From NCBI RefSeq assembly GCF_002204745.1, contig NZ_NIRR01000010.1, positions 62,001-126,000 of the forward strand: a stretch of 64,000 nt of DNA. Direction: 5' to 3'. Positions within the stretch are counted from its first letter, which is position 1. Every line of letters starts with the position of its first letter. Under the pieces are notes generated by a model, which saw nothing but the letters and a program-made list of their open reading frames with translations, did no database searches and was not told the DNA's origin. Position numbers and translations under genes: made by a program. Origin of the DNA: Hymenobacter amundsenii (GTDB lineage Bacteria > Bacteroidota > Bacteroidia > Cytophagales > Hymenobacteraceae). Shown piece after piece: positions 16,438-23,723 of the stretch.

Positions 16438-17562
16438 ATGAAAACGCGCTTCTTCCTGCCCCTGCTGCTGGCCCCGCTGGCCCTGTCTTCTTCTGTCGGA
16501 CCCGGCCCCGCGTCGGCTGCCGATGCTAACCTGAGCAAAATCAAGCTGCCCGCCGGCTTCACCATCAGCTATTTCGCCCGGGGCGTGAAGAGTGCCCGTG
16601 AGCTGGCCGTGGGGTCCGACGGCACGGTGTACGTGGGTACCAAGGACGATAAAGTGTACGCCCTGCCCGACCGCAATAAGGATGGCCGGGCTGACGAGGT
16701 GATAACGCTGGCCACCGGCCTGAATGCGCCCAATGGCGTGGCCGTGCGCAACGGCGACCTCTACGTGGCCGAAATCAACCGGGTGCTGCGCTATGATAAT
16801 GTGGCCGCCCGCCTCAAGCAGAAACCCAAACCGGCCGTGGTGTACGGTAGCCTGCCCGATAAGGAGTGGCACGGCTACCGCTACATTGCCTTCGGGCCCG
16901 ACGACAAGCTCTACGTGCCGGTGGGTGCACCCTGCAACAGCTGCCCGCCCGAAGCGCCCATCTTTGCCACCATCAACCGCATGAACCCCGACGGCTCGGG
17001 CCTCGAAACCTACGCCTACGGCGTGCGCAACACGGTTGGCTTCGATTGGAGCCCCCAGGACAAGGCGCTGTGGTTTACCGATAACGGCCGCGACATGCTC
17101 GGCGACAACCTGCCAGCCGACGAGCTGAACCGCGCGGCTACCCCGGGCCAGCACTTCGGCTTTCCGTATTTCTTTGCTGGCGATGTGCCCGACCCCAAGC
17201 TCAGCAAGGGCAAGTCAATGGATACGTACGCGAAGCCGGCCCGGAAGCTGGGCCCCCACGTGGCCGCACTGGGTATGAAGTTTTACACCGGCCAGCAGTT
17301 CCCGGCCAAGTACCGTAACCAGATTCTCATTCCCGAGCACGGCTCCTGGAACCGCAGCAACAAACTCGGCTACCGCATCACGCTGGTCACGCTCGATGCG
17401 GCTGGTAAGCAGGCCGTCGGCTACCAGATCTTTGCCGAAGGCTGGCTCCAGGGCCAGCAGTCGTGGGGCCGGCCAGTGTGCCTGCTCGTGCTGCCCGACG
17501 GCTCTGTGCTCGTGAGCGATGACCAGAACGACGCCGTGTACCGGATCAGCTACAAGGGGTAG
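16438..17562 (+). CDS. PQQ-dependent sugar dehydrogenase (sorbosone dehydrogenase-like)
   Basis: This 374-residue exported beta-propeller protein starts at the ATG at 16438 with signal peptide MKTRFFLPLLLAPLALSSSV, ending near ASAAD. The body has the glucose/sorbosone dehydrogenase pattern: ISYFARGVKSARELAVG, GTVYVGTKDDKVYAL, LNAPNGVAVRNGDLYVAEINRVLRYD, YRYIAFGPDDKLYVPVGAPCNSC, AYGVRNTVGFDW, LWFTDNGRDMLGDNLPADELN, IPEHGSWNRS and GSVLVSDDQNDAVYRI. These are the PQQ and calcium-binding elements of soluble glucose dehydrogenase-type enzymes. It likely oxidises an aldose or related carbonyl in the periplasm. No cytochrome domain is attached; the substrate is unknown. Confidence 0.9.
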   Translation: MKTRFFLPLLLAPLALSSSVGPGPASAADANLSKIKLPAGFTISYFARGVKSARELAVGSDGTVYVGTKDDKVYALPDRNKDGRADEVITLATGLNAPNGVAVRNGDLYVAEINRVLRYDNVAARLKQKPKPAVVYGSLPDKEWHGYRYIAFGPDDKLYVPVGAPCNSCPPEAPIFATINRMNPDGSGLETYAYGVRNTVGFDWSPQDKALWFTDNGRDMLGDNLPADELNRAATPGQHFGFPYFFAGDVPDPKLSKGKSMDTYAKPARKLGPHVAALGMKFYTGQQFPAKYRNQILIPEHGSWNRSNKLGYRITLVTLDAAGKQAVGYQIFAEGWLQGQQSWGRPVCLLVLPDGSVLVSDDQNDAVYRISYKG

Positions 17563-17573
17563 GGGTGAGAGCG

Positions 17574-17616
17574 AAAAAGAACGAGATTCTTCGCTCCGCT
17601 CTGAATGACGTTCTTT
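17574..17616. repeat. Palindromic repeat, family A (copy 2, degenerate)
   Basis: AAAGAACG..ATTCTTCGCT is followed by GAATGACGTTCTTT. It matches the reverse complement of the 14631 copy, with a few substitutions in the left arm. It lies in the 77-base gap before the protease gene. Confidence 0.65.
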
Positions 17617-17639
17617 CTGACCTCCTTATCTTGCCCCCT

Positions 17640-18113
17640 ATGAAAAAGCAACGTGAACCCAAACGCACCGTGGGGCGGCGGGAGCTGGTTGATTTTCCGG
17701 AGTTTCAGCTCTGGGGCGTAGAGGCCAAGGTAGATACCGGCGCCTTTACCGGAGCGCTGCACTGCTCCAACATCCACCAGGAAACCGACGCCCAGGGCAT
17801 TACCCGCCTCCATGTGCAGCTGCTCGACCCCTCTCATCCCGATTTCGATGGCAAGCCCATGCGCTTCGAGAAGTTTGGGGTGCGCGACATCCGCAGCTCC
17901 AACGGCGAGGTACAGCAGCGCTTCGTTATTCAGACCACCATCCGGCTATTCGGGGAAGATTTCGTGACCGATTTCTCGCTTTCCGACCGTTCAGATATGA
18001 AATATCCCGTTCTTGTGGGGCGGGTTCTGCTGCGCCAGGCCCGGCTGGTAGTTGATGTGGCGCGGCGTAACGTATCATACAAACAGCAGCTGGCCGTTTC
18101 CTCTTCTTCCTGA
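17640..18113 (+). CDS. RimK-associated retropepsin-like protease (ATP-dependent zinc protease family, RimB-like)
   Basis: This 157-residue protein belongs to the RimK-linked 'ATP-dependent zinc protease' family (Zn_protease, PF05618), whose fold is retropepsin-like. It starts at the ATG at 17640; an earlier in-frame GTG would put repeat sequence in the protein. The key DTG triad is VDTGAFTGALHC (Asp32). Later KYPVLVGRVLLRQARLVVDVAR is the family's second conserved half (usually PVLLGR..L). The family consensus after DTGA is R-T-S; the Phe-Thr-Gly here is a variation next to the active site. It is followed by rimK. In pseudomonads RimB is reported to act with RimK on the poly-glutamate tail of ribosomal protein S6; that role here is inference. 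Confidence 0.85.
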   Translation: MKKQREPKRTVGRRELVDFPEFQLWGVEAKVDTGAFTGALHCSNIHQETDAQGITRLHVQLLDPSHPDFDGKPMRFEKFGVRDIRSSNGEVQQRFVIQTTIRLFGEDFVTDFSLSDRSDMKYPVLVGRVLLRQARLVVDVARRNVSYKQQLAVSSSS

Positions 18114-18197
18114 ACTCATTACCGGGTTCTTACCTGCTCCCAACCCCTACGCAGCCCCTGCGGCTGCCCAACCATTCGCCTTCAATCCCCGCATCTG

Positions 18198-19103
18198 ATG
18201 AAATTAGCGATTCTGTCGCGTGAGCCGAAGCTCTATTCGACCCGCCGCCTGGTGGAAGCCGCCGAACTGCGCGGCCACGAGGCCGTGGTGCTCGACCATT
18301 TACATTGCAACCTGGTGCTGGAGCAAGGCCAGCCCGGCATTATTTACCAGGGCCAGAAGCTGGAAGGCTTCGATGCCATTATTCCGCGCATCGGCGCCTC
18401 GGTAACGTTTTACGGCTGCGCCGTGGTGCGCCAGTTCGAGATGATGAAGGTGCGCACGGCCATCGACAGCCAGTCGATTGTGCGTAGCCGCGACAAGCTG
18501 CGCTCGATGCAGATTCTGAGTCGGGCCGGCGTGGGCATGCCCAAAACGGCCTTCACCAACTACTCCGACGATGTGCCCGCCATGATTGAGCAGGTGGGCG
18601 GCGCGCCGGTCATCATCAAGCTGCTCGAAGGGACCCAGGGACTGGGCGTAGTGCTGGCCGAGTCGGCCAAAGCGGCCCAGTCGGTAATTGAGGCTTTCCA
18701 TAACCTCAAGGCCCGCATTATTGTGCAGGAGTTTATTGCCGAAAGCAAGGGCGCCGATTTGCGGGCTTTCATTGTGAACGGCGAAGTAGTAGGGGCCATG
18801 AAGCGCCAGGGCAAGGAGGGCGAGTTCCGCTCGAACCTGCACCGGGGCGGCTCGGGCAAGCTCGTGAAGCTAAGTCGGGCCGAGAAAGCTGCCGCTTTGT
18901 TGGCCGCCAAATCGTTGGGTTTGGGCATTGCCGGCGTTGATATGCTGCAAAGCACACGCGGCCCGCTGGTGCTGGAAGTAAATTCGTCGCCCGGCCTCGA
19001 AGGCATCGAGCGCGCCACTGGCCTCGATATTGCCGGCAAGGTTATCGAGTACACCGAGCAACTGGCCCAGAAGCGCAAGCCCACGACCACGGTAAAGCAG
19101 TAG
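18198..19103 (+). CDS. rimK: RimK family ATP-grasp glutamate ligase (ribosomal protein S6 modification)
   Basis: RimK adds glutamate residues to the C-terminus of ribosomal protein S6, using ATP. The 301 residues match the family length. It has the N-terminal [22 protein letters not shown] domain, then [40 protein letters not shown] at the start of the ATP-grasp fold, [17 protein letters not shown] as the glycine-rich loop, VQEFI and ADLRAFIV, and the Mg-binding VDMLQS...[15 protein letters not shown]. The last block is diagnostic. It follows the protease gene and precedes the M14 peptidase gene, a conserved three-gene set. A hairpin with a T run lies directly after it. Confidence 0.95.
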   Translation: MKLAILSREPKLYSTRRLVEAAELRGHEAVVLDHLHCNLVLEQGQPGIIYQGQKLEGFDAIIPRIGASVTFYGCAVVRQFEMMKVRTAIDSQSIVRSRDKLRSMQILSRAGVGMPKTAFTNYSDDVPAMIEQVGGAPVIIKLLEGTQGLGVVLAESAKAAQSVIEAFHNLKARIIVQEFIAESKGADLRAFIVNGEVVGAMKRQGKEGEFRSNLHRGGSGKLVKLSRAEKAAALLAAKSLGLGIAGVDMLQSTRGPLVLEVNSSPGLEGIERATGLDIAGKVIEYTEQLAQKRKPTTTVKQ

Positions 19104-19124
19104 GTAATCTGAATAAATAGAGAA

Positions 19125-19176
19125 CCGCAAGAAGTCATGCAGAGCGCAGCGAAGCATGACGTTCTTGCGGCTTTTT
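19125..19176. repeat. Palindromic repeat, family A (copy 3), with T run
   Basis: The arms CCGCAAGAAGTCATGC (19125-19140) and its complement at 19154-19170 pair with a one-base bulge and are followed by six T. It may end some rimK transcripts before the peptidase gene. Confidence 0.75.
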
Positions 19177-19222
19177 TCTTGGCTGATTTGCACAGTTTCA
19201 CGTCTAAACTTCCTTCCCGCCC

Positions 19223-20332
19223 TTGCCCGATTCTGCCGCCTACTCCGCCGATAATCTGCTCCACATCAACGGCCTGACCATTAAGCCCGGCGAGCAGGTG
19301 CTTACCCGGCTCGTGATTTCGCGCCTGCCTTCGGGCACCGTGATTGACATTCCGGTGCACGTATTTCGGGCCACGGAGCCGGGGCCGACGGTGCTGCTGA
19401 TGGCGGGCATGCACGGCGACGAGGTAAACGGCATCGAGACCATTCGCCGCCTTATTCGCCGCGATTTGCTGGAGCCTTTACGTGGCACCATCATCGCCAT
19501 TCCCATCCTTAACATTTACGGCTTTCTCAACTTCTCGCGCGAAGTGCCCGATGGTAAGGACGTGAACCGCAGCTTCCCCGGTAACCCCCGGGGCTCGTTG
19601 GCCAGCCGGGTGGCCCACCGCTTCATGCGCGAAATCATGCCGCTCATCGACTACGGCATCGACTTCCATACCGGCGGCGCGGTGCGGGCCAACACGCCCC
19701 AAATCCGGTGTCTGCTGCACCAAGATGCCCAGACCGATGCGCTGGCTGAGGCCTTCGGGGCGCCTTTTACGCTGCACGCCAGCCTGCGGCCCGGCTCGCT
19801 ACGCGAGACGGCTATGCAGGACAACCGCCGCATTATCGTGTACGAAACCGGCGAATCGATGCGGCTTGATGAGGAGGGCATCGACCTAGGCATTGCCGGT
19901 ACGTTGCGGGTACTGCATCATCTGGGCATGGCGCCCGCGGCCCCGCTGCCGGCCAAACCCACCATCGTGTGTTTGCGTTCGACGTGGCTGCGGGCCAAGT
20001 ACGCGGGTATTTTCCGGAGCCATGTACAATTAGGGCAGCACGTGGAGGAAGGCCAGGTGTACGGCTCGGTGGCCGACCCCTACGGCGAACGGTCGGTGCG
20101 GCTCGAATCGCCCGTGACGGGCTACATCATCGGCCTCAACCACATGCCCGTCGTGAACCAGGGCGATGCGCTGGTGCACGTAGCCCGCCTCGATGCCGCG
20201 CCCAGCCGCGCCGATGCCGTGGTGCCCTTCGACGAAAAACCCGCCAAACGCACCGAGCAGGAATCTTTGGAAGAAGACCAGGCCGAAGACCACCCGCTGG
20301 AAGACGACTCGCGGGGCGAGGAAATCTGGTAG
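19223..20332 (+). CDS. Succinylglutamate desuccinylase / aspartoacylase family protein (M14-like), RimK-associated
   Basis: This 369-residue zinc hydrolase has AGMHGDEVNGIE (zinc ligands His64 and Glu67), DVNRSFPGNPRG (substrate-binding Asn-Arg near 115), GIDFHTGG (third ligand His149) and VYETGE near residue 210 with the catalytic Glu. The C-terminal half has the small beta-sandwich (LRSTWLRAKYAGIFRSHVQLGQHV, then VTGYIIGLNHMPVVNQGDALVHV). The tail of about 35 residues is strongly acidic (EESLEEDQAEDHP-like). The start is TTG; no ATG occurs before the catalytic core, so TTG is probably the true initiator. Proteins of this type beside rimK may trim amide-linked glutamate, an inference from family chemistry. 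Confidence 0.87.
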   Translation: MPDSAAYSADNLLHINGLTIKPGEQVLTRLVISRLPSGTVIDIPVHVFRATEPGPTVLLMAGMHGDEVNGIETIRRLIRRDLLEPLRGTIIAIPILNIYGFLNFSREVPDGKDVNRSFPGNPRGSLASRVAHRFMREIMPLIDYGIDFHTGGAVRANTPQIRCLLHQDAQTDALAEAFGAPFTLHASLRPGSLRETAMQDNRRIIVYETGESMRLDEEGIDLGIAGTLRVLHHLGMAPAAPLPAKPTIVCLRSTWLRAKYAGIFRSHVQLGQHVEEGQVYGSVADPYGERSVRLESPVTGYIIGLNHMPVVNQGDALVHVARLDAAPSRADAVVPFDEKPAKRTEQESLEEDQAEDHPLEDDSRGEEIW

Positions 20333-20379
20333 AACCCTGCATCGGCTGCCGTCCTATTCTGGTTCTGGTACATTCCCCT

Positions 20380-20387
20380 TACTTTTG
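20380..20387 (+). promoter_or_regulatory. Bacteroidota -7 promoter box (TACTTTTG)
   Basis: TACTTTTG exactly matches TAnnTTTG and lies 43 bases before the ATG of the OmpH-like gene. No clean -33 motif was found. Confidence 0.5.
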
Positions 20388-20430
20388 CCCACTTTCCAGC
20401 ACTCCTTTTCGCTCCTCTCGCATCTTTTGA

Positions 20431-21102
20431 ATGAAAAATTCGCTTCAACTTATTATCAACGCGGCGCTGGTGGTGGCCGTGGCCGTATTGTTTTACCTGC
20501 ATTTTGCCGGCCAGCCGCCTAAAAAGCCCACCCGCAAGCCGGTGGCCGTGGTAACTACCACCGACTCGACGGGTGCGGTTGCCGCCGCGGAGCTGCCTGA
20601 GGAAACCGAGGAGAAAAACGACCTCACGGCCGTGGCTGACACCAATAAGGTGGGCTACGTGGAGTCGGGTAAGCTGCTCGACGGCTACCAGGGCATGAAG
20701 GACGCCCGCAAGAAGTTCGAGGGCAAGGCCCGCGGTTGGGAAGCCCAGAACAAGAAGCTCGTGACGGGCTTCCAGGCGGCGGTGCAGCAGTACCAGCAGA
20801 AGGCAGAAGGCATGAGCGCCGAGCAGCGGGCCGCCACCGAGCAGCAGCTCCAGGCCCAGCAGATGAAAGTAGCCCAGGAGCAGGAGAAACTCCAGCGCCA
20901 GGCCCAGGAAGAGGAAGCCAAAATGACCGAGCAGGTGCTGGCCCGCATCAACAAGCAGGTAGAAAAATACGGCAAAGCCAACGGCTACCGCCTTATTCTG
21001 GTGGCCTCGCCCAGCGGCACCATCGCCTACGGCCGCAAAGACCTCGACATCACCACACCCGTGCTGCGCCACCTCAACAACGAGTACGGAGGCAAGAAAT
21101 AG
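20431..21102 (+). CDS. OmpH/Skp family periplasmic chaperone
   Basis: This 223-residue protein has one N-terminal membrane/signal segment (INAALVVAVAVLFYLHFAG) followed by a Thr/Pro-rich linker. The Skp-like body follows: KVGYVESGKLLDGYQGMKDARKKFEGK, a long charged coiled coil rich in Gln and Glu (about residues 100-180), and a small C-terminal strand-helix part (VEKYGKANGYRLILVASPSGTIAYG). Skp/OmpH proteins hold unfolded outer-membrane proteins during periplasmic transit. The uncleaved-looking N-terminal helix suggests it may stay anchored in the inner membrane, unlike E. coli Skp. A -7 promoter box is present and a 27-bp hairpin follows. Confidence 0.86.
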   Translation: MKNSLQLIINAALVVAVAVLFYLHFAGQPPKKPTRKPVAVVTTTDSTGAVAAAELPEETEEKNDLTAVADTNKVGYVESGKLLDGYQGMKDARKKFEGKARGWEAQNKKLVTGFQAAVQQYQQKAEGMSAEQRAATEQQLQAQQMKVAQEQEKLQRQAQEEEAKMTEQVLARINKQVEKYGKANGYRLILVASPSGTIAYGRKDLDITTPVLRHLNNEYGGKK

Positions 21103-21129
21103 CCCTTGCGCTACGCCCCTGGCCGGGGC

Positions 21130-21194
21130 GCCCGCTGGGCAACGCAACGCCCCCGCTGACCAGGTCGGCGGGGGCGTTGCGTTGCCCAGCGGGC
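21130..21194. terminator. 27-bp perfect hairpin between convergent genes
   Basis: The arms 21130-21156 and 21168-21194 are perfectly complementary (GCCCGCTGGGCAACGCAACG and onward) with an 11-base loop. It probably ends both the OmpH gene and the convergent barrel gene, though T runs are lacking. Confidence 0.75.
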
Positions 21195-21202
21195 GGGCTG
21201 GG

Positions 21203-21766
21203 TTAGAAAACGAAGCGCAGGCTCAGGGCCGCATCGTTGTAAAAACCCGTGTAACCACGGAATACTTCAAAAAATGGTTTGTAGTCGACGGCCGCTACGA
21301 AGGGCAGGTCGGGGAATTTGTACTCGAGGCCCAGGATGAAGTCGGCCCCGCCCACTACGTGGTTGCTTTCGTCGTAGGCATACTGGCGGTAGTAGTACTT
21401 GTCTTTGCCGCGGCGAAAGCGCACATCATCGAAGTAGTAACGGCCCTGGTAAACGCCCAGGTGGGCACCCGCGCCGTAATAAAACTGCAGGCCCCTAATA
21501 TCGGCCAGGGGCAGGTGTTTTTCCAGTAGCAGCGTCAGCCGGCCCCCGCGGGCATCGTATTCGCGGGTAAGCAGGCCCTCGAAGGCCACATTATTCTTGC
21601 CGCTCAGAAAGTGCTTTACCGTGAGGCCCGTCGACCAGCCGCCGCCCCGCAGGCCGATGCCGGTGTTGTAGCCGGCTCCGCCGCCACTGCTTTTTTTCTG
21701 GGCCTGCGCCCCCGTACTTACTGTAAGTAGCGCCAGGAGCGCCGCACAAACCAACCAGAATTTCAT
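21203..21766 (-). CDS. Outer-membrane beta-barrel protein, hypothetical
   Basis: This 187-residue protein has a signal peptide (MKFWLVCAALLALLTVSTGA, cleavage after AQAQ). The upstream 21 codons of open frame are ignored because the signal should be terminal. The mature protein begins KKSSGGGAGYNTGIGLRGGG. Alternating strands such as STGLTVKHFLSGKNNVAFEG, LQFYYGAGAHLGVYQG and FILGLEYKFP, with a C-terminal Phe (LSLRFVF), fit a small barrel of the OmpW/PorT-like type common in Bacteroidota. No more precise family is claimed. It is convergent with the chaperone gene. Confidence 0.75.
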   Translation of the reverse strand: MKFWLVCAALLALLTVSTGAQAQKKSSGGGAGYNTGIGLRGGGWSTGLTVKHFLSGKNNVAFEGLLTREYDARGGRLTLLLEKHLPLADIRGLQFYYGAGAHLGVYQGRYYFDDVRFRRGKDKYYYRQYAYDESNHVVGGADFILGLEYKFPDLPFVAAVDYKPFFEVFRGYTGFYNDAALSLRFVF

Positions 21767-21825
21767 GGGAAGGAGAATTGAATAAAAAGAGACTTCCCGC
21801 AAAAGTACCATAGTGGCGTTGTTAA

Positions 21826-22494
21826 TCAACCTGCCGCCACACCTTTAGCTGCAATAGCATCGGAAAGGTGAATGCGGGTGCCACCGCCGTCCTCTTCAGC
21901 GGCGCGGAGCATAGCCCGGGCCACCGTATCGGCCCCGATGGCGCGGTAGGGGCGGAGTGGGCCGCGCAGCACCGGGTGCAGCAGGCCCAGCAAAGCGCCG
22001 GCTACCCGTTCGCCGAATCGGGGGTCGGCTCGGTGGCCGAGCAGCAGCGAGGGCCGGAAAATGTGGATGGCCCGGAACGAGGTTTGCTGCACGGCCGCCT
22101 CCATCTCGCCCTTCACCCGGGCATAGTAGCTGCGGGCGTGAAGGTGGGCCCCAAGCGAGGATACGACCAGCAGCTGGCCACCGAAGTTCGCGGCGGCCAG
22201 TCGGGCCAGCTCCGTTACGTAGGTGAAATCGACCTGGTAAAACGCCTCGCGGGAGCCCGCCTGCCGCATGGTGGTGCCGAGGCAGCAAAATACGTCGTCG
22301 GCCACCAACTGGGTCTGATAATCGGCAAGGCGGTCAAACGCCACGACTCGCTGCTCCAGCTTCTCGTGCACCAGCGGCAGGGGCGTGCGAACCAGGGCAA
22401 TTACGCGGCTGTACCGCTCGGAGGCCAACAGCAGCGGCAGTAGCTGGTGGCCAATCAGGCCGCTGGCCCCGGCAATAAGAGCGGTTTTGCGCAT
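21826..22494 (-). CDS. NAD(P)H-binding short-chain dehydrogenase-like protein (atypical SDR)
   Basis: This 222-residue protein has the glycine-rich nucleotide motif GASGLIGHQL (residues 9-18). It continues with FCCLGTTMRQAGSREAFYQVDFTYVTELARLA and the SSLGA...SYYARVKGEMEAAV block, where the Tyr-x3-Lys pair is Y-ARV-K. IHIFRPSLLLGHRADPRFGE follows. This matches the HTATIP2/TIP30-like atypical SDR group, often annotated as oxidoreductase or NAD-dependent epimerase. The substrate is unknown. It is upstream of the barrel gene on the same strand and could be transcribed with it. Confidence 0.87.
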   Translation of the reverse strand: MRKTALIAGASGLIGHQLLPLLLASERYSRVIALVRTPLPLVHEKLEQRVVAFDRLADYQTQLVADDVFCCLGTTMRQAGSREAFYQVDFTYVTELARLAAANFGGQLLVVSSLGAHLHARSYYARVKGEMEAAVQQTSFRAIHIFRPSLLLGHRADPRFGERVAGALLGLLHPVLRGPLRPYRAIGADTVARAMLRAAEEDGGGTRIHLSDAIAAKGVAAG

Positions 22495-22530
22495 CTGGGT
22501 TAGGTGATGGTGATTGGTTGCAGTAGGCGT

Positions 22531-22644
22531 GCCCGGGGTAGGGGCGGGGCTTGTCCCCGCCCGCCGTTTAACGGTTGTCGTGGGCCGGAATCGTTGAGAT
22601 GGTGCGAACGGCGGGCGGGGGCAAGCCCCGCCCCTACCCCGGGC
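22531..22644. repeat. GC-rich palindrome with 38-bp arms
   Basis: The arms 22531-22568 and 22607-22644 match over 38 positions with one mismatch (T/C), around a 38-base loop. It lies between cvfB and the SDR gene, both on the minus strand, so it sits after cvfB in the direction of transcription. Confidence 0.85.
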
Positions 22645-22664
22645 AAACCAGCTAAAGTCTAGCG

Positions 22665-23495
22665 CTACTTCCGCAACTGGGTGTGTTCGGGGGCTAGGTC
22701 GACTAACCCCTGCTTGTAGAGGGCCCCGAGGGCTTTTTTGAACACTTTCTTGCTCATGCCCAGGCGGCGGTACACGTCGTCGGCCAGGCTTTTGTCGCCG
22801 AGGGGCAGGCGGCCGTCGGGGGCCTGGCGCAGGGCTTCGAGGAGCGGATCGGTCTGGGCTAGCGCCTCATCGTAGCCGGGGCGCTGCAGGGTCAGGTCGA
22901 GCTTGCCATCGGGGCGGATGGCGCGCACGTAGCCGGTGTGCACGTCGCCGAGGCGCAGGGGCTTGAACACGTCGTTGTGGTAGATGAGGCCCTGGTGGGT
23001 GCCATCGACCAGCATCTTGAAGCCCAGGTCGGTTTCTTCGGCCACGAACAAGTTGGCCGTGTCGCCCACTTTGCCCGGAAACGGGTCGGGGCTCAGAAAC
23101 CACTCCCACTTGGCCGAGGCCACGATACGGTCCGACGTTTCGTCGAGGTAGACGAACACCGTTACCCGTTCGCCGGGGCGCAGGTCGCGGCGCTGGTTGT
23201 TATAAGGGAGCAGCAGGTCCTTTTCGAGGCCCCAGTCCAGAAACGCGCCGGTCGTCGTCACGTCGCGCACGCTCATGGTCGCGAACTGGCCCACCCGGGC
23301 GTGAGGCTCCAGGTTGGTGGCGATGAGGCGGTCTTCGGAGTCGCGGTACACGAACACGTGCACGATGTCGCCGATTTGGGTGCCCGGCTCCACGTACTTG
23401 CGCGGCAGCAGCAGGTCGCCGTCGTCGGAAGTCAGGTAGAGGCCGAAATCCACCTCCCGCACCACTTCCAGGTCGTTAAAGTCACCGAGGTTCAT
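22665..23495 (-). CDS. cvfB: S1-like RNA-binding protein, CvfB family
   Basis: This 276-residue protein of the CvfB family has repeated S1-type RNA-binding domains and a C-terminal winged helix. The start at 23495 (MNLGDFNDLEVVREVDFG) is chosen because the upstream open frame covers a repeat tract. Visible are DDGDLLLPRKYVEPGTQIGDIVHVFVYRDSEDRLIAT (S1 domain 1), GAFLDWGLEKDLLLPYNNQR (domain 2), GYVRAIRPDGKLDLTLQRPGYD (domain 3), and DKSLADDVYRRLGMSKKVFKKALGALYKQGLV, the winged helix. In Staphylococcus the homologue affects virulence gene expression; here a general RNA role is likely. Confidence 0.92.
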   Translation of the reverse strand: MNLGDFNDLEVVREVDFGLYLTSDDGDLLLPRKYVEPGTQIGDIVHVFVYRDSEDRLIATNLEPHARVGQFATMSVRDVTTTGAFLDWGLEKDLLLPYNNQRRDLRPGERVTVFVYLDETSDRIVASAKWEWFLSPDPFPGKVGDTANLFVAEETDLGFKMLVDGTHQGLIYHNDVFKPLRLGDVHTGYVRAIRPDGKLDLTLQRPGYDEALAQTDPLLEALRQAPDGRLPLGDKSLADDVYRRLGMSKKVFKKALGALYKQGLVDLAPEHTQLRK

Positions 23496-23500
23496 GCTGA

Positions 23501-23533
23501 GAATTATGAAGTATGAATTATGAGTTATGAATG
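23501..23533. repeat. Degenerate TTATGAAT short-period repeat
   Basis: Variants of (A)TTATGAAT repeat four times immediately upstream of the cvfB start (minus strand). It is a simple-sequence tract that could carry part of the cvfB leader. Confidence 0.6.
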
Positions 23534-23657
23534 GCCGGTGAGTGGGCCGTGCCGGGGAGCCGGGCAAAGTTACGCAAACGGGGGCGGGGGTTGCCGGGCC
23601 ATTTTCGAGGCCAGTTGGAGTGGAGTGGTTAGGGGCCCGCGCCCGGTGCGGCCGGCC

Positions 23658-23700
23658 AAAAAAACGGGTTCCGACTGCCTGGCAGCCGGAACCCGTTTTT
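23658..23700 (-). terminator. Terminator after the T9SS type A cargo gene
   Basis: The arms AAAAACGGGTTCCG and CGGAACCCGTTTTT (23660-23673 and 23687-23700), with an inner CTGCC/GGCAG pairing, form a strong hairpin that ends in a T run on the minus strand, 24 bases beyond the stop at 23724. Confidence 0.88.
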
Positions 23701-23723
23701 GATAATAGGGTGCCGCGTAGGAG

